In this document: positions 11,650-23,166 of the stretch, one piece after another | How positions within the stretch are numbered: position 1 is the stretch's first letter | Layout: each line of letters opens with the position of its first letter | Source of the DNA: Welwitschia mirabilis | Lineage: Eukaryota > Gnetophyta > Gnetopsida > Welwitschiales | Reading direction: 5' to 3' | Assembly: GCA_051453625.1 (NCBI GenBank) | Contig: JBOZIK010000001.1 | Span: forward strand, 247,442,739-247,506,738 | Length of the DNA: 64,000 nucleotides | Translations under genes and position numbers: made by a program | The notes under the pieces: generated by a model | Seen by the model: only the letters and a program-made list of their open reading frames with translations | Told to the model about the DNA's origin: nothing | Database searches by the model: none

Positions 11650-14600
11650 TCACAGCCACCGCGCATGTATCACCGCGGGTTGGAGCCGTCCGTCTGGAGG
11701 GGAGCATTGCGAGTCGCTTTGCATGCTCTCGGTCGATCTATTTTCAAACCAACGGCGAGCACAATCATAAATAACCGCTAAAAACAACACAATTCCGGCG
11801 AGCACGAACACTGCCCAGAAGTCATTGAATGTCAGTTGACTGGATTTCCATGATGATTTTGTGTCGTCGCACTTCTTTCTATTAAGCCATTTCTTTCGCA
11901 GTTTCTGCATTTCTTCGCTCTCCGACACGCTCAGCACCGCCTTCGACATGTCCGACACCAACAGGGAACCCTTTGGAAATACCTGCATTCGATCGTTCCT
12001 TTCGTTACTGTAAGTAATCTGAGGTTTGCCCTTTCTTTAAGGGCTTTTGGCTTAGCAAAAGAAAATAATTCACGTTACTGAGCTCCATTGACTTACAAAA
12101 GCAAAGCCAGACGTCTTATACGTCCGAAGCTCTTGGTATCGTGTGCAGCCGATGCTGCCAAGAATGTTCTGAGCTACTGCCCTTTCTTCAAAAATTGCTG
12201 CAACTCCTCCATGTTTAGGGCCCCTTTTCATTGCGTCTATGTACTCTTCGACGGAGTTGAAGGGAACAAGCAGGCTCTGGCTTATGTTTAGGTGCTGCTT
12301 CAGATAGCGATCTACAAACGAGCCTTGATGGTACCCTGTCAAGTATCCTTTGTCGATTAAGGTCTGCAGATCTTGGACCTCTAACCGCATCTGCTTCTCT
12401 GTTAGAATCGACGACAGACTCGCTGTGTAGCTTGTTACCAATACCATCACCACAAACAGCCAAATCACTAGCACTGTTCTAGCCAAGTTGCTAAGAATCT
12501 TCTCCCCTGTAATGCAAGGCAATTGCAAGCAGCCCACAAGTTAGTCTTGTTCTCGCTTAACCGTTGGTGCAGTTTCTGATTTAGACTATTTCTCGCTTCC
12601 GTTACTGCTATTCATTTTCTACTTTATGCATTGGAAGGTTACTTTGTTACAAGGAGACAAGGAGGAAGATTACTCACTATGTGTAAAAAACAAGGTGGAA
12701 AAGGAAAACCTGCATTTTCATACAAAACAGGTGAATAACGTTGGTTAAGCTAAGAAAAACCCTATGATTGATTCAGACGGTATAAATGTGTAACTACATG
12801 TAAAAGATATATTCACCAGAGCATGGTGTTAATTTGGTTTGTTAAGGGTCCTCTGAAATCGGTATTCCATCTATGCTCCAGAATCCAAACGACAATTCCC
12901 GTGAAGAAGAAGAAGACAAGAGTAGTCAGCCACATATCCCAAGTAAATGGTTGCAGAAACATCCATGGTCTCGACGGCGGGTCCTCTTGTCTTACCGCCA
13001 TTACGAGACCATTCTCTGTGTATGGCTGCGTAAAATCCACGAACTTACTGCGGTCTGCCAACACTGTTACATCACCCGCCACTGCATCATACACCTGCAA
13101 TTTCAAATAATCAAATCCTTAACTTCTGAGTCTTTAATTTCTCTTCTACTATTTTATACACAAGGACAGAAGATTACTCCAAGATAGACGTGGTAGACCA
13201 AGTCGTCATAGTACCCCGGAAAGACAGTGCCATTGCCATGGACAACGAATTCATATGGCAGATCATAAGTTAGATGCCTTAAAGTCGCCTTAAACACGTC
13301 TATCGTAAAACCACTGAGATTTCCGCTGTCTGGGTCATATTCTACAAATTGCGGAAAGCCACGGTCCCATGGAACACCAATTCGAAGCTTCTTGGTCGTT
13401 TCCGGGGAAATTTGCCATCCTCTGGGCACTTCCCGCCCTCTGCGTGGCCAAACTACAGCGCAGTTCTCAATCGACGGTCCACGATTAACGTCCCATGAAC
13501 CAATAACACGAGCCACGCCCCCGGCGACATTGACTATGTCAAGGGTTGTGTTCAACGGCTCGCCGTTGTCGCGGAGCCTGATCCGTCCGCTTAGTCCTCT
13601 GAAATCGATCCTTAATATTTCTTGCTTCAGCTTCTCTCCGCTCCAAAAGACGTTTACGTCAAACGAATTAGGGCTAAAACTGCCGTTACGGAAGTTGCTC
13701 TGATTGCCGCCGTTAATGATTCCATCGAGCGCAAGTGCAAATGTCCAGGTGCTATCGTAGGCAAGAAGCGCAAAAATATTGATTTCCGTATCATTGAAAG
13801 AGCCTGGATTCTCTGCAACGAACTTCCTTTTCCACCTCCCCCTGAAATCCGAAATGGCTGGCGTTTCCTTATTGGGGATTGCGATTCGGACGCCGAGGAC
13901 GCCTTCCATGACGGCTAAAGTTTCTTTGTCGTAAGAGTCCATTAAGCTGGTGACGAAGTTAGAACAAATCCAGACATAGTCACTGTCGATCATTCCGACT
14001 TCTTTAGCAATCCTGAAGAGCTGTTTCACAGTATCAGGTCTGATATTTACGATAATGACTCTGGACTGATGACGCGTAATGTTGAGAAGGATTTCGCGGA
14101 CTTGGGAATCGAAAGGTGCTTGAGGCACGGGTGCCGAGTAACTGAGCCACGAGTTGGCCTCGCGGAGGGCATTTTTTATGGAAGGAATTTCGCCCTCTCC
14201 GACATCGTCTTCGACATAGAGAACGACGACTTCGCTCCACCCAACATACTTGACCAAGTCGACGATTGCTTTCATGAAAATGGCGTCGCTGTGAGAGATG
14301 CGCATAAAATAAGGGTGTCTGTGCATTGACAGGGAAGGATTTGCAGAAGCGAAAGTTAGCAACGGCACATGTGCCGTATCGCAGAGCTTAGCCACGAACT
14401 CCGAAACATCCGAGTTCTGAGGTCCGATGATTCCCACCGTCTCGTTCCTCAGCAGCTGCAGGCCTGCAGAGTGTAAACATGATAACGCCGCTGTAACGGA
14501 TTGCAAAGCAAAAAGCGCTATTCGCGGTATCCAACGCGTAGATTAGAGAGCATTGAAGACAGAGATACCTGCAAAGGCTCCTTTAACGGCGTTCAGACTG

Positions 14601-14860
14601 GAATCCCGAATGTGGACGTCAAACTGGACAGAGTTGAGAACGCTGAGGTCCGCGTTGATGTCTTCTGCCGCGACTTCTATTGCGGCTTTTGCCATTTTTC
14701 CAACTTCCGTTTCTAAAGCCACCTGTGCCCCAATCTTAACTGCTTGTGGCGGTGCCGCACTTCCATCCTGCGCCGCAGCGGTGCATGCAATGCCTAATAC
14801 GCAAATTGAAACAGAGAGAAGTGTGCCTACGGCCATGGCTGCAGCATAAAGCTTTATCAA
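11650..14860 (-). CDS. Glutamate receptor-like channel (plant GLR), six exons
   Basis: Exons on the minus strand: 14860-14569, 14463-13178, 13094-12817, 12709-12678, 12506-12097 and 11982-11650. All introns are GT-AG and phases match, giving 2631 nt and 876 residues, a normal GLR length. Product: ligand-gated, Ca2+-permeable cation channel of plant membranes, gated by amino acids in studied members. A signal peptide covers residues 1-30 (MIKLYAAAMAVGTLL, then a hydrophobic run ending TAAAQ). The amino-terminal LIVBP-like domain is about 40-400, with VGIIGPQNS just after intron 1. S1 starts at KKLRIGVPW (455) and includes the ligand-contact Arg541 in ADRSKFVDFTQPY. M1 is about 577-597, the pore loop FSFSTLFFTHREK 620-632, and M3 with SYTASLSS 655-662 (plant form of SYTANLAA). 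S2 is about 663-800, with GGVAAIFEE where many GLRs have a DE pair. M4 is about 821-840, followed by a short cytoplasmic tail. A second Met (residue 9, 14836) is possible. No frameshift or internal stop. The clade is not assigned. Confidence 0.95.
12678..12709 (-). other. 32-nt microexon encoding the GLR pore loop
   Basis: Between the exon ending TMLW (12817) and the exon starting at 12506 the frame would lack about ten residues of the pore. Within the intervening intron, AATGCAG|G and ACATA|GTGAGTA are good splice sites bounding 32 nt that encode FSFSTLFFTH. Phases fit exactly: TG|G completes Trp619 and A|GG completes Arg630. Flanking introns are 107 nt (12816-12710) and 171 nt (12677-12507). 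Without it the channel would have no pore loop and the frame would join as W-GEKIL. Confidence 0.9.
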
Positions 14861-15240
14861 CAGTGCAAATAGAGTTTTATGGGGCGAACTTGGATCCCAT
14901 GCAGCGATGGAGAGGTTTTTAGATCAAAGCAAACTCAGGTATGCTATTTCACAAGTTTTGACGGGGTAAACCCTTGAGGAAGAAGTAGTCAACCTGTAGA
15001 CAATCATCTGAAATCTTCTTAACGAGAAAAAAAGGAATATTTGCTTTCATAAAGGCACTGTTCGAAATGACGTCTGTAAATGCATGAGAACATTGCAGAA
15101 AAGTCAATGCATAGATAAACCAAGTTGAAGCAGTGTGACCGTGGACTGACGACCGTGGAGGAAGAAAAATTTAGGGGCTCTATTGGGTCATTTTTCCACA
15201 TCTTTCCTTCGCTCTAAAAAATAAAGTCTTGTTAAATTAA
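14861..15240. other. GLR 5' flank / presumed promoter
   Basis: More GC-balanced than the sequence beyond 15240. No clear TATA box on the minus strand. Several TGAC cores of the kind bound by WRKY factors occur (plus strand at 14968-14972 as TTGAC; reverse form GTCAA at 14988-14992 and 15101-15105). These short words are common, so regulation is only a suggestion. A 60-codon frame at 15201-15019 has no recognisable domain. Confidence 0.3.
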
Positions 15241-17715
15241 TTCTCCATTTTTCATTTTTGACTCATAAAATTATAAATTAATCCTCCATTTTTTCTTTTT
15301 GACTTACATAAAATAAAAATGTTTAACCTTATCATCAATGTTATAACTACACGTATTATTGCCACAAAATAATTCCCATTAGTAGAGATGGATGGAAATT
15401 TTAGGTAGGCATGATGTTATTTATTTTTATAAATAAACTTCCTCAACCTCTATATCATAAACAAATTAACAAGCATGTGATGTATAGAAAATAGTTAATG
15501 TAATTTTGTTAACATTAACTGTGAAGGGTTCTTACGATAATTTGAGAATAAATGGAGATGTTTTAATAGCAATAGTTTACTAAGTAAAAATAAATGAATT
15601 GTTGCACATGTAAGGATGCCAAATGAAGTACAAACATTGAAAGTATACTTGTAAATTTAGTCATTATAAATTTGTAATTATTGGTAAATCTACATTAGTT
15701 CTCTTCTTGCTCACAATTTTATCGTTATGGATATTAGCTTGTGAAACATTGTTTACAACATTTAATTATATGCTTTTTTGTACCTAATTTATACATCTAA
15801 TTTTTTTAGCTAATTTTCATTATTTTAAATTTTTTTAACTCTAAATTTCTGAGCTTGACATTCCTTACTTATTAATAAATTATTGGCCAAATGACATAGT
15901 TTTCCTATCATCAAGAGTTAATTCTTACATTAAGATTCAATCAATTAAAAATGAAAAATATCAAAAATTGGTTATACTAATTAGGGATGTATCAAACCTA
16001 AAAATTTATTTTCTTAAAAGAAAAAGGTATTAGTAAAAATAAGTGGATTGTAGATAAAGAGATCCGCTAATACAGAAGATAATAGTTTAAAAGCAATAAC
16101 ATACAAAGACGAAAAGCTAAGACAAAAATTAAAAACCTATAATACTAAATACTAAACTCACTGTTACAAGAAATATATCAACTCCTACACATTTACATGA
16201 AGTTTTTCAACTTGAACCATAACCTGAAAAGTTTTGAAATTTTGAGGAGGTGGTTGTTTAATTTTGAGGAGGTGGTGATTTCCATGTATATATGTCTAAT
16301 TTGCACCTACTTGCATTTAAGTAGTCAACCTCTTTCTAGCAAGGTTTTATGAAGGGGTTATGTAGCACATGATGGAGTTATTTTAAAGAGATGAATCCCA
16401 ATTCATATTAAACATTAAAATAAAAGACAAAAATCATGAATGTTTCTTTGACCTTGAAAATTATGCAATTCAAAGTCAAAAAGTAGAAAGCAAAAAAGAT
16501 CGAAATTGAAAAGGTATGATGTTTTATAAAGACACCATTCTGGAAAAGATCGAAATTGAAAAGGTATGATGTTTTATAAAGACACCATTCTGGAAAAGAG
16601 ACATAAGGCCACGTGAAATTAGAAGTATAAAAAACATGTAATTTCCATGAAATTCAAAGTACAAAAAACATTCTCATGGAAATTTTGTAAAGGGTAATTG
16701 AGGAGAAGAAGTCAAAAGGGAGATTTGATATAATAAAAAATTAATTCTAATTTTGGTACTTATTGGTAATTAAGGGTGGAACTGCTTTGATGTCATGTTG
16801 GGATTTGACTCTGAAATCACTATGACACTTTGTTAGAAACTTGAGTGTGAAGGTGCTATGATACGATGTTAGGATTTGGGTGCAAAAATTTTTAATATTA
16901 TGTTTATGATTTGAAGCAGAAGTGAATTTACTTTAAGTTTAAAATTAAATGCAAAAATTCTAAGTTGTTTCATGAATATAAGAAATAAAAAGTAAAGGAA
17001 CCAAGCTTTATAATATTCTAAATGTTCATTAATGTAGATTAAATGATCAATAACTAATAATAAAACATCATTACAAATAATATTTTAGAAATGTAATTAA
17101 GTAGGTAATTCATCCATGAATTATGTACCCAAGTTTGGAACTTACATTTGTGTGGTTGAAGTATTTTATCATACTTCTTCTAACTTCAAATATATTTCTT
17201 CTTATCTTATTATTATCTTTGGAATGAATGATGTTTTCCTTTATAGTGTTTCATGAATAAGAGGGGTTGTGTCTTTTAAACGTTATAGCTACATCTTTTG
17301 AATGTGAAATAACACATATTGTTTCATGTTTTGTTATCAAGCTAATAATTATTGTAAGTCAACCATGTTAACTTGCTAAAGTCCTAAGCCAATAAAAAAA
17401 CTTAATGGATGTTGTAAAGAAGATTTTTTAATAGAGGAATTTACTTTAGTAAATGCCTATTTAGCATATTTCCTGAGTGACATTATGGTGACTTCTTGTA
17501 GTTATTAACTCCATTTAAATTCAAATTTTTTAATTATAATCTAATATATAATCATTAATGTAATTATTTCATGTGTAAATATTGCTTATTATTAAAGTTA
17601 ATTTACTATAATTATTTAGGTTTATAATATTAATTTATTTTTTCTTTGTTTATTTGATAAACATTAATTGTACTTGGGCTTATTGCATACTTCATACTAG
17701 TAATAAATCCAAATG
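15241..17715. other. AT-rich intergenic region, no gene seen
   Basis: No ORF with a recognisable domain on either strand. Two small repeats stand out: AATTTTGAGGAGGTGGT occurs twice at about 16237-16275, and an exact 50-bp tandem duplication lies at 16497-16596. The remainder is probably unrecognisable old repeat sequence. Confidence 0.5.
16497..16596. repeat. Perfect 2 x 50-bp tandem duplication
   Basis: The 50-base unit starting AGATCGAAATTG and ending ATTCTGGAAA is repeated without a mismatch (16497-16546 and 16547-16596). Surrounding DNA is heavily decayed, so this is either a recent replication-slippage duplication or an assembly error. Confidence 0.9.
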
Positions 17716-18973
17716 TGATAATGTGTAAAAATTGATATTAACTTTCAGTATTTAAGGCCATTTTAGCATAGTTAACTTCTGATTTTCATGATTTCATGAA
17801 TTTATCTTAATCTGTGCCATTAAACTCACACAAAACAAACATTTTTTCTCTACTATTTCACTTTCTAAGTTTTTAATAACCTAAGCATGTACCAAGAGCT
17901 GAAGCAAAGATTATCTAAAACACTAGGGGCACTAATAGAATCCCAAGTGGCATTGGTCATCTTAGAAGTTTGATGCTCGTTTTCATGCTTCAGGAATATC
18001 GGCAGATGCTAAATTTATCAAGGCTATTGATGATTTGATCATAAGATGCTAAAAAATATGTAAATTTATAAACTTATAACCCAACCCTAATTTTAGATTA
18101 TAAAAGAGTAGATGAACCTCATTTTAAGGAATCTTTTAGCATAGGAAACTTGTAATTAATTTTTGAATTTGAGAGGATCTCTAACATGTCTAGTTTGTAA
18201 GTTCCTTTTCTTTAGAAATGAACTATCCCTTAAGGATAGCATGACATTTCAAACATTGGCTTGGATCTTTCATTCATGTAATCTTTACTTTAGTATTGCA
18301 ACAAAGGCTAGAGTATTCTTCAATTTAGTTTCCTAATTTCAAGTGTACATGTTTTTCCATACTTATAACACTTGATGTACATTGAAGTATGTTAAGATTT
18401 TCTATGTTTGCAAATGATTCTTATGTATTAATGTTAGTCCATAATTTCTATCATTTGATGTTATTTGGTATAAGTTCCTAATTTTCATGCTTATGAAGTA
18501 AGCTATGTGAAACAAGGTAACTAAAGTATTCACCAAAACTTTATATCTTGAATGAGATTATGTCATCATGCTTGAGCTTTAATGGATGCTTAACCTAATT
18601 TCTTTGAAATAATCATAGAACAAGTTTATGTACACTAACATTCTTGTCATTGTTATTATGGTCATGCAAGGCTATTCCTCATTCCTAGCTCAATCTATTA
18701 ATTTATAAAATAGACATACACATTCTCTCTCTTATAGTACACAATCACTATATGATAGTTATAGAAGTCTATTTTACAAAAGCTCAAATGTTTTTTCAAC
18801 TACATATTATCCTTTAAAAATAATGAAACTTGGGATATACTTTAAATGAAAGTGCTAATCATATTAATAAAAGTTAAGTTTATTTTCACAACCTTTGTAA
18901 CACTAAAGTAATCTTACTTCAAGTGATAATATATATACAATGATATAAATTAGTTAAAACTAATCATAAATAG
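17716..18973 (+). repeat. Left LTR of the outer gypsy element
   Basis: Starts TGATAATG and aligns with 38913-40154 (for example CATTTTAGCATAG at about 17760 and 38950; TGTTTTTCCATACTT at about 18350 and 39550). The two copies are clearly diverged, implying great age. The primer binding site follows within a few bases. Confidence 0.75.
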
Positions 18974-18978
18974 CTTTT

Positions 18979-18996
18979 TGGCATCACTACCAGGGA
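18979..18996 (+). promoter_or_regulatory. Decayed gypsy primer binding site
   Basis: TGGCATCACTACCAGGGA follows a T-run directly after the LTR. The classic plant Athila/Tat site is TGGCGCCGTTGCCGGGGA; all six differences are transitions, mainly G-to-A and C-to-T. Confidence 0.7.
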
Positions 18997-21889
18997 TAAT
19001 GACATAGTAGCTACAGTGGAGCATTTGAAAATTTTCCATTTTTGCTTTGTTTCTTTTCCCACTCTCTTTCTTTTTTACTTTTAGCTATATTAGTCCACTT
19101 CTAGTGCTTTTATTGACTTTGTAGTAATTTTTTATTATACTAGTCCATTTCCATTGATTTTTCTCTTTTCCCCTTATTATTGAGATATCCTATTGATATT
19201 AGTACACTTCAATTGTGTTTTTTAAGTTATTTTTTTAATTTTTAGTTATACTAATCCATTTCTCATTCTTTATTTCTGGTTTATTTTTCTTTCTTGAATG
19301 AATGGTGTTATCCTTTTTGGTGGAACTTTAATTAGTCCTTTTTGTTTTTCTTTTTCTTTAATTTTTATGTTATTATAATTTTCTTTTTTCCTACTATAAG
19401 ATTTTATTTTTATATCAAGTTTTTATGTAGTGTTAATTAAGTATTTGTAGTTATTTTCTTTTGTTTGAAGAAAATAATCTTACTTTTCTCTTATTTTGTT
19501 TCCCCTCATTCTTCCTCTTTTGTGTTCCCTCCCATCCCAATACATCTTTCACAGGTTCTAAAGATGTCGGAGAAAAACTCTAAACTTTTTCTTATAAGAT
19601 TCTCTTTTAATTTTAGTATTTTAACTTCTATAATCTCATTTTTACATTATTAAATATGCATTTTGACATTTATGATATTATAGTTCTTTTTCAATTTTCA
19701 TTAGTTACTACATTATACTACATTTTAGAGTTTTCATTTTATAGACCTAGATATCCTTCACTCTTTTTATGTTTATGTTTTTACCAACCACTAATTTTGC
19801 TCTTCCTAGTCAAATTTCCCTTTTGATAATTTTTCTGAAGTTGTTCCTCTCAAAACCACTAGTACTTTCATCATCTATTACATTGCTTCTTTCTCAAATT
19901 TTATCTTTAAATTTCATGTAGTTTCATTTTATACACTTGGAAAACATTTTTTTAAGTTGACAAGTCTCAATCTATGAAAACTTGCATGAATTTGTAGTGT
20001 AGATTTGACAGATGATTACACTTTACTAATGCAAACCTTAATACGAAGCTAATATTAAATTGCAAGGGTAGATCTTTTTCTATAATCTATTCATGAGATA
20101 GATTTAATTAGGTTTCTAATATGGATCATACTAATTAGTCATCCTTTCAGTTTGACATTTCTAAAAACCACTCTAATGTTCCATTACCTAGTAAACCATA
20201 AAAGATTATCTTCATCCTCAATGCTTTAGAATCTTAGTTTATATAGTTCAACCTTTAAATGCTTATGTAATAGACTTTAAGCTTATAATCATTTAACTAT
20301 GATCACACTTTCATGGTCTCAAGTCTAAATATTCATATTTTCATCTTAAGAAATTTAAATGTGATCTTTCCATCATTCCTTAGAATTCCAACACTTCAGA
20401 TGAGCTTAGATTGACCCTCCTTTTTGTCTTAAGGAAAAATAAAAATCTTGGATATAAACATTCAAATCCATTCCATAACTAATTAGGTAGACCATAACTA
20501 AGCTTTCAAAAAAAGGTATTTTTTCCTTGCTAGATGAAAAATGTCTATAGAAGATAAACCATAAATTTTTAGTTTTCCCAAATCTTAAAATATTTCATAG
20601 ATTTACTCCTCTAGTATCCTTAAAAGGGATTTAGGCAAGATATAAACATAAGTTTATTTCATAAAATACTTTCCTGAAACCATAAATAACTTGTAAAGAT
20701 GATATGTAGAGGAATTGTAGAGATGAAAGCCTAAAGACAACAAGTGCCTTTAGGCTTCTTGATAACTCTAAGATTAACAAAAGAATAGATAAAACTTCTA
20801 GGAAAATTGAATCACTTGGAACCCTTTCCAAGCCTTTTATCTTTTAATCTTATTGTTTAATATATCATGTAGACACTTATGAAACCTTAGAATATCTATC
20901 CATATCCATGTTTTAAGATGTAGTAAAGGATAAAATGAATGTTGTAGGATAATAATGAGATAACCAAAGATTCAAAAACCCTTACTCTAACACCTACAAC
21001 CTTGGATTGAGAAACCACCCAAATATTTCATAAGATAAGACAACAAAAACCAAGCCTATATAAGTTAATATAGGAATTATAACCCCTCACCATATTAAAA
21101 TAATCAATCTTTATCTTCTAATTATTTATTTTCTTCATTATAGTTCTTGAAAAATATGCTTAAGAGGTTCATGAAAGCCTAAACATTAAATAGTAATAAT
21201 AAAAAATAATTTAACTAATAGTTATCTTCATTTTTATAGAGACTTGAATAAGACTTTCAATAATTAAACCAAACTACCATTTACATTATCTTGTCACTCA
21301 ATCATTTCGAGAAGTGTTAGCTTCCTATCTCTCTTAAATCAAACTCAAACAGTTGTAAGATAATTAAAGAGGTAGAGGACACACACATTAACGGGGAAAA
21401 ATATATACATCTAAGAAGTAAAAATAAAATCAACCAAAACCTAGAAGATACTCTAAAACATGAGGTTAAATCACTTAATAAGTCTAGTGAGGAGAAGAAA
21501 ATTAAGGAATAATCAAAAATAAAAATTCTAACATACAAAGAACTCTTATCATTTCCTCAACAACTTATAAGATATCAAATAGGAAATAAGTAATAAAAAT
21601 CTCTTAATGTTTTCAAAGAAGTCAAAAGTAACCTTTCCCTCAAAAAATCTATTAAGACACTTTCATACTATGCAAAATTTCTTAAGGATTTATGCATAGT
21701 TAAGAGGAAGATTAATGTGAAGAGCAAATCTTTTCTAATCTAACAAATGAATGTCATTATTAAAAAACATTTATGCATAGTTAAGAGAAAGTTAAATGTG
21801 AAGAGTAGAGCTTTCCTAGTCTACCAAATGAGTGCCATTGTTAAAAATAAAATCCATCTAAAATATAAAGATCTTAGAAGTCCAACTAT
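18997..21889 (+). other. Leader and gag region of the outer gypsy element, too decayed to read
   Basis: The first kilobase has repeated ACTAGTCCATTTC-like words, resembling gypsy leaders. No gag domain could be recognised in any frame and the short ORFs at 19465-19653, 20831-20631 and 21538-21317 have no domain. Confidence 0.4.
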
Positions 21890-22215
21890 TTAAAGCAATA
21901 TTGGAGATAAACACATTAAGCAAGCCTTGTTAGATTTAAAAGTTGGAGTTAATATTACATATACAATTACTTTGGCTTAAATGATCTTAAGAGTATCAAA
22001 CTTCAACTATAGCTACTAATAAGTTTATGAAGTCATGTTTGGATGTAACATAAAATGTCATTATTTAAATGGATAGTTGTTACTTTCATATGGATTTTAT
22101 AGTTTTGGAGGTGGAAAGTATAGTCAATCATATATTCTATGTAATCTTAGAAAGACCTTTTTTTGGTACATCAAATGCCTAAATCTGCTATAGAAATGGT
22201 TTGATAAAAATATCT
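21890..22215 (+). pseudogene. Gypsy aspartic protease remnant (outer element)
   Basis: One frame reads KQALLDLKVGVN, where family consensus is DLGAS-N, so the catalytic D-x-G has been lost. After a frame change it reads DFIVLEVE, then VILERPFFGTSNA with a stop where many members continue ALID (consensus ILGRPFLAT). These are the two conserved blocks of Athila/Tat-type protease in the correct order and spacing. The nested element begins about 90 bases downstream. Confidence 0.7.
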
Positions 22216-22303
22216 TTAAAAAACATAAATATTAAATTGAATATATTTCATTCTATAAAACCATGTTCAAAGGATGATGGCTTGGAATACATTTACATGC
22301 TTG

Positions 22304-23148
22304 ACAAGCTTGTAATTTAACTAAAAACTCTATAAAATAGCTAACTAATTTCAACAGAATACCTAAAAAGAAATGATTCTATTACTAAAGTACTAGAAAA
22401 ACATGCAACTAAATTACCACACATAGAATTTAATCATTACTAATTTTCATATAGAGTTTACTCTTTCTTTTTTGCTATTAACCCAAATAAAGGATCTCTT
22501 TATTTAGTCAGAACACATACTTTGTCAAGAATGAATATTCCTGGCATAATGATATTATAATAATTACTTTACTATGAATAGTAATTACAAGATATGGGGA
22601 AATGAAAGTGAATAGAGAAAACATAGCCAGATTATATGCACAACTTCTTCCTAACTGATATACTATCTTAATGTCAACTCTACCTAAGATCAATATTAAG
22701 ATTAAAAAAGTAAACAACATGTAACTTTTTAAAATTACACACTCAGTAAGACAAAATCTTTTATAGAATAACAAAATCTTGCATTACTATCTCGACAATA
22801 AAGTAGTTAGTCACTTCTTGTGTTTTTGTAATGGATACAATAGCTAGGAAGTCACTTTGTAGTTCTTTCAACATGATCTTCTTTTCCTCAAATTGCTTTA
22901 TAGTTCTTCTCCAAGTCTCTAAAAATATCCTTTTCTATCCTCCATAATGCATAATTCCCCTTTTGTAGCATCTATCTAGTTGTTACAACCATTTTCCATT
23001 TGTGTAGCACAGCTCCACCTAACTATCCTATAATATAAAGTTAGCTATGTACAATAATCATATAATATATTATAATAATATCATAACATAAAGCTAATAA
23101 TTATCATTTCCTTCATTCATTTTAATAAGAACATAGTAAAAATGTACA
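22304..23148 (-). repeat. 3' LTR of the nested gypsy element
   Basis: About 845 bp aligned along its length with 34466-35340, starting ACAAGCTTG and ending GTACA on the plus strand (TGTAC at the element's 5' LTR edge). A short 88-codon frame inside is not a gene. Confidence 0.8.
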
Positions 23149-23166
23149 TTAGTTTCCCCCATACTC
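23149..23166 (-). promoter_or_regulatory. Polypurine tract of the nested gypsy element
   Basis: On the minus strand, GTATGGGGGAAACTAA lies directly before the LTR starting TGTACA, the position used to prime plus-strand DNA synthesis. Confidence 0.6.

Noticed and set aside
12070-12537. Reading GLR exon 5 from its own ATG at 12537
   Set aside because: The segment MGCLQLPCIT lies upstream of the splice acceptor at 12507 and is intronic; GLR homology begins at EKILSNL.
12823-14849. Plus-strand ORFs of 86-104 codons across the GLR gene
   Set aside because: They are antisense shadows of GLR exons, with no domains; their openness follows from the GC-rich coding strand opposite.
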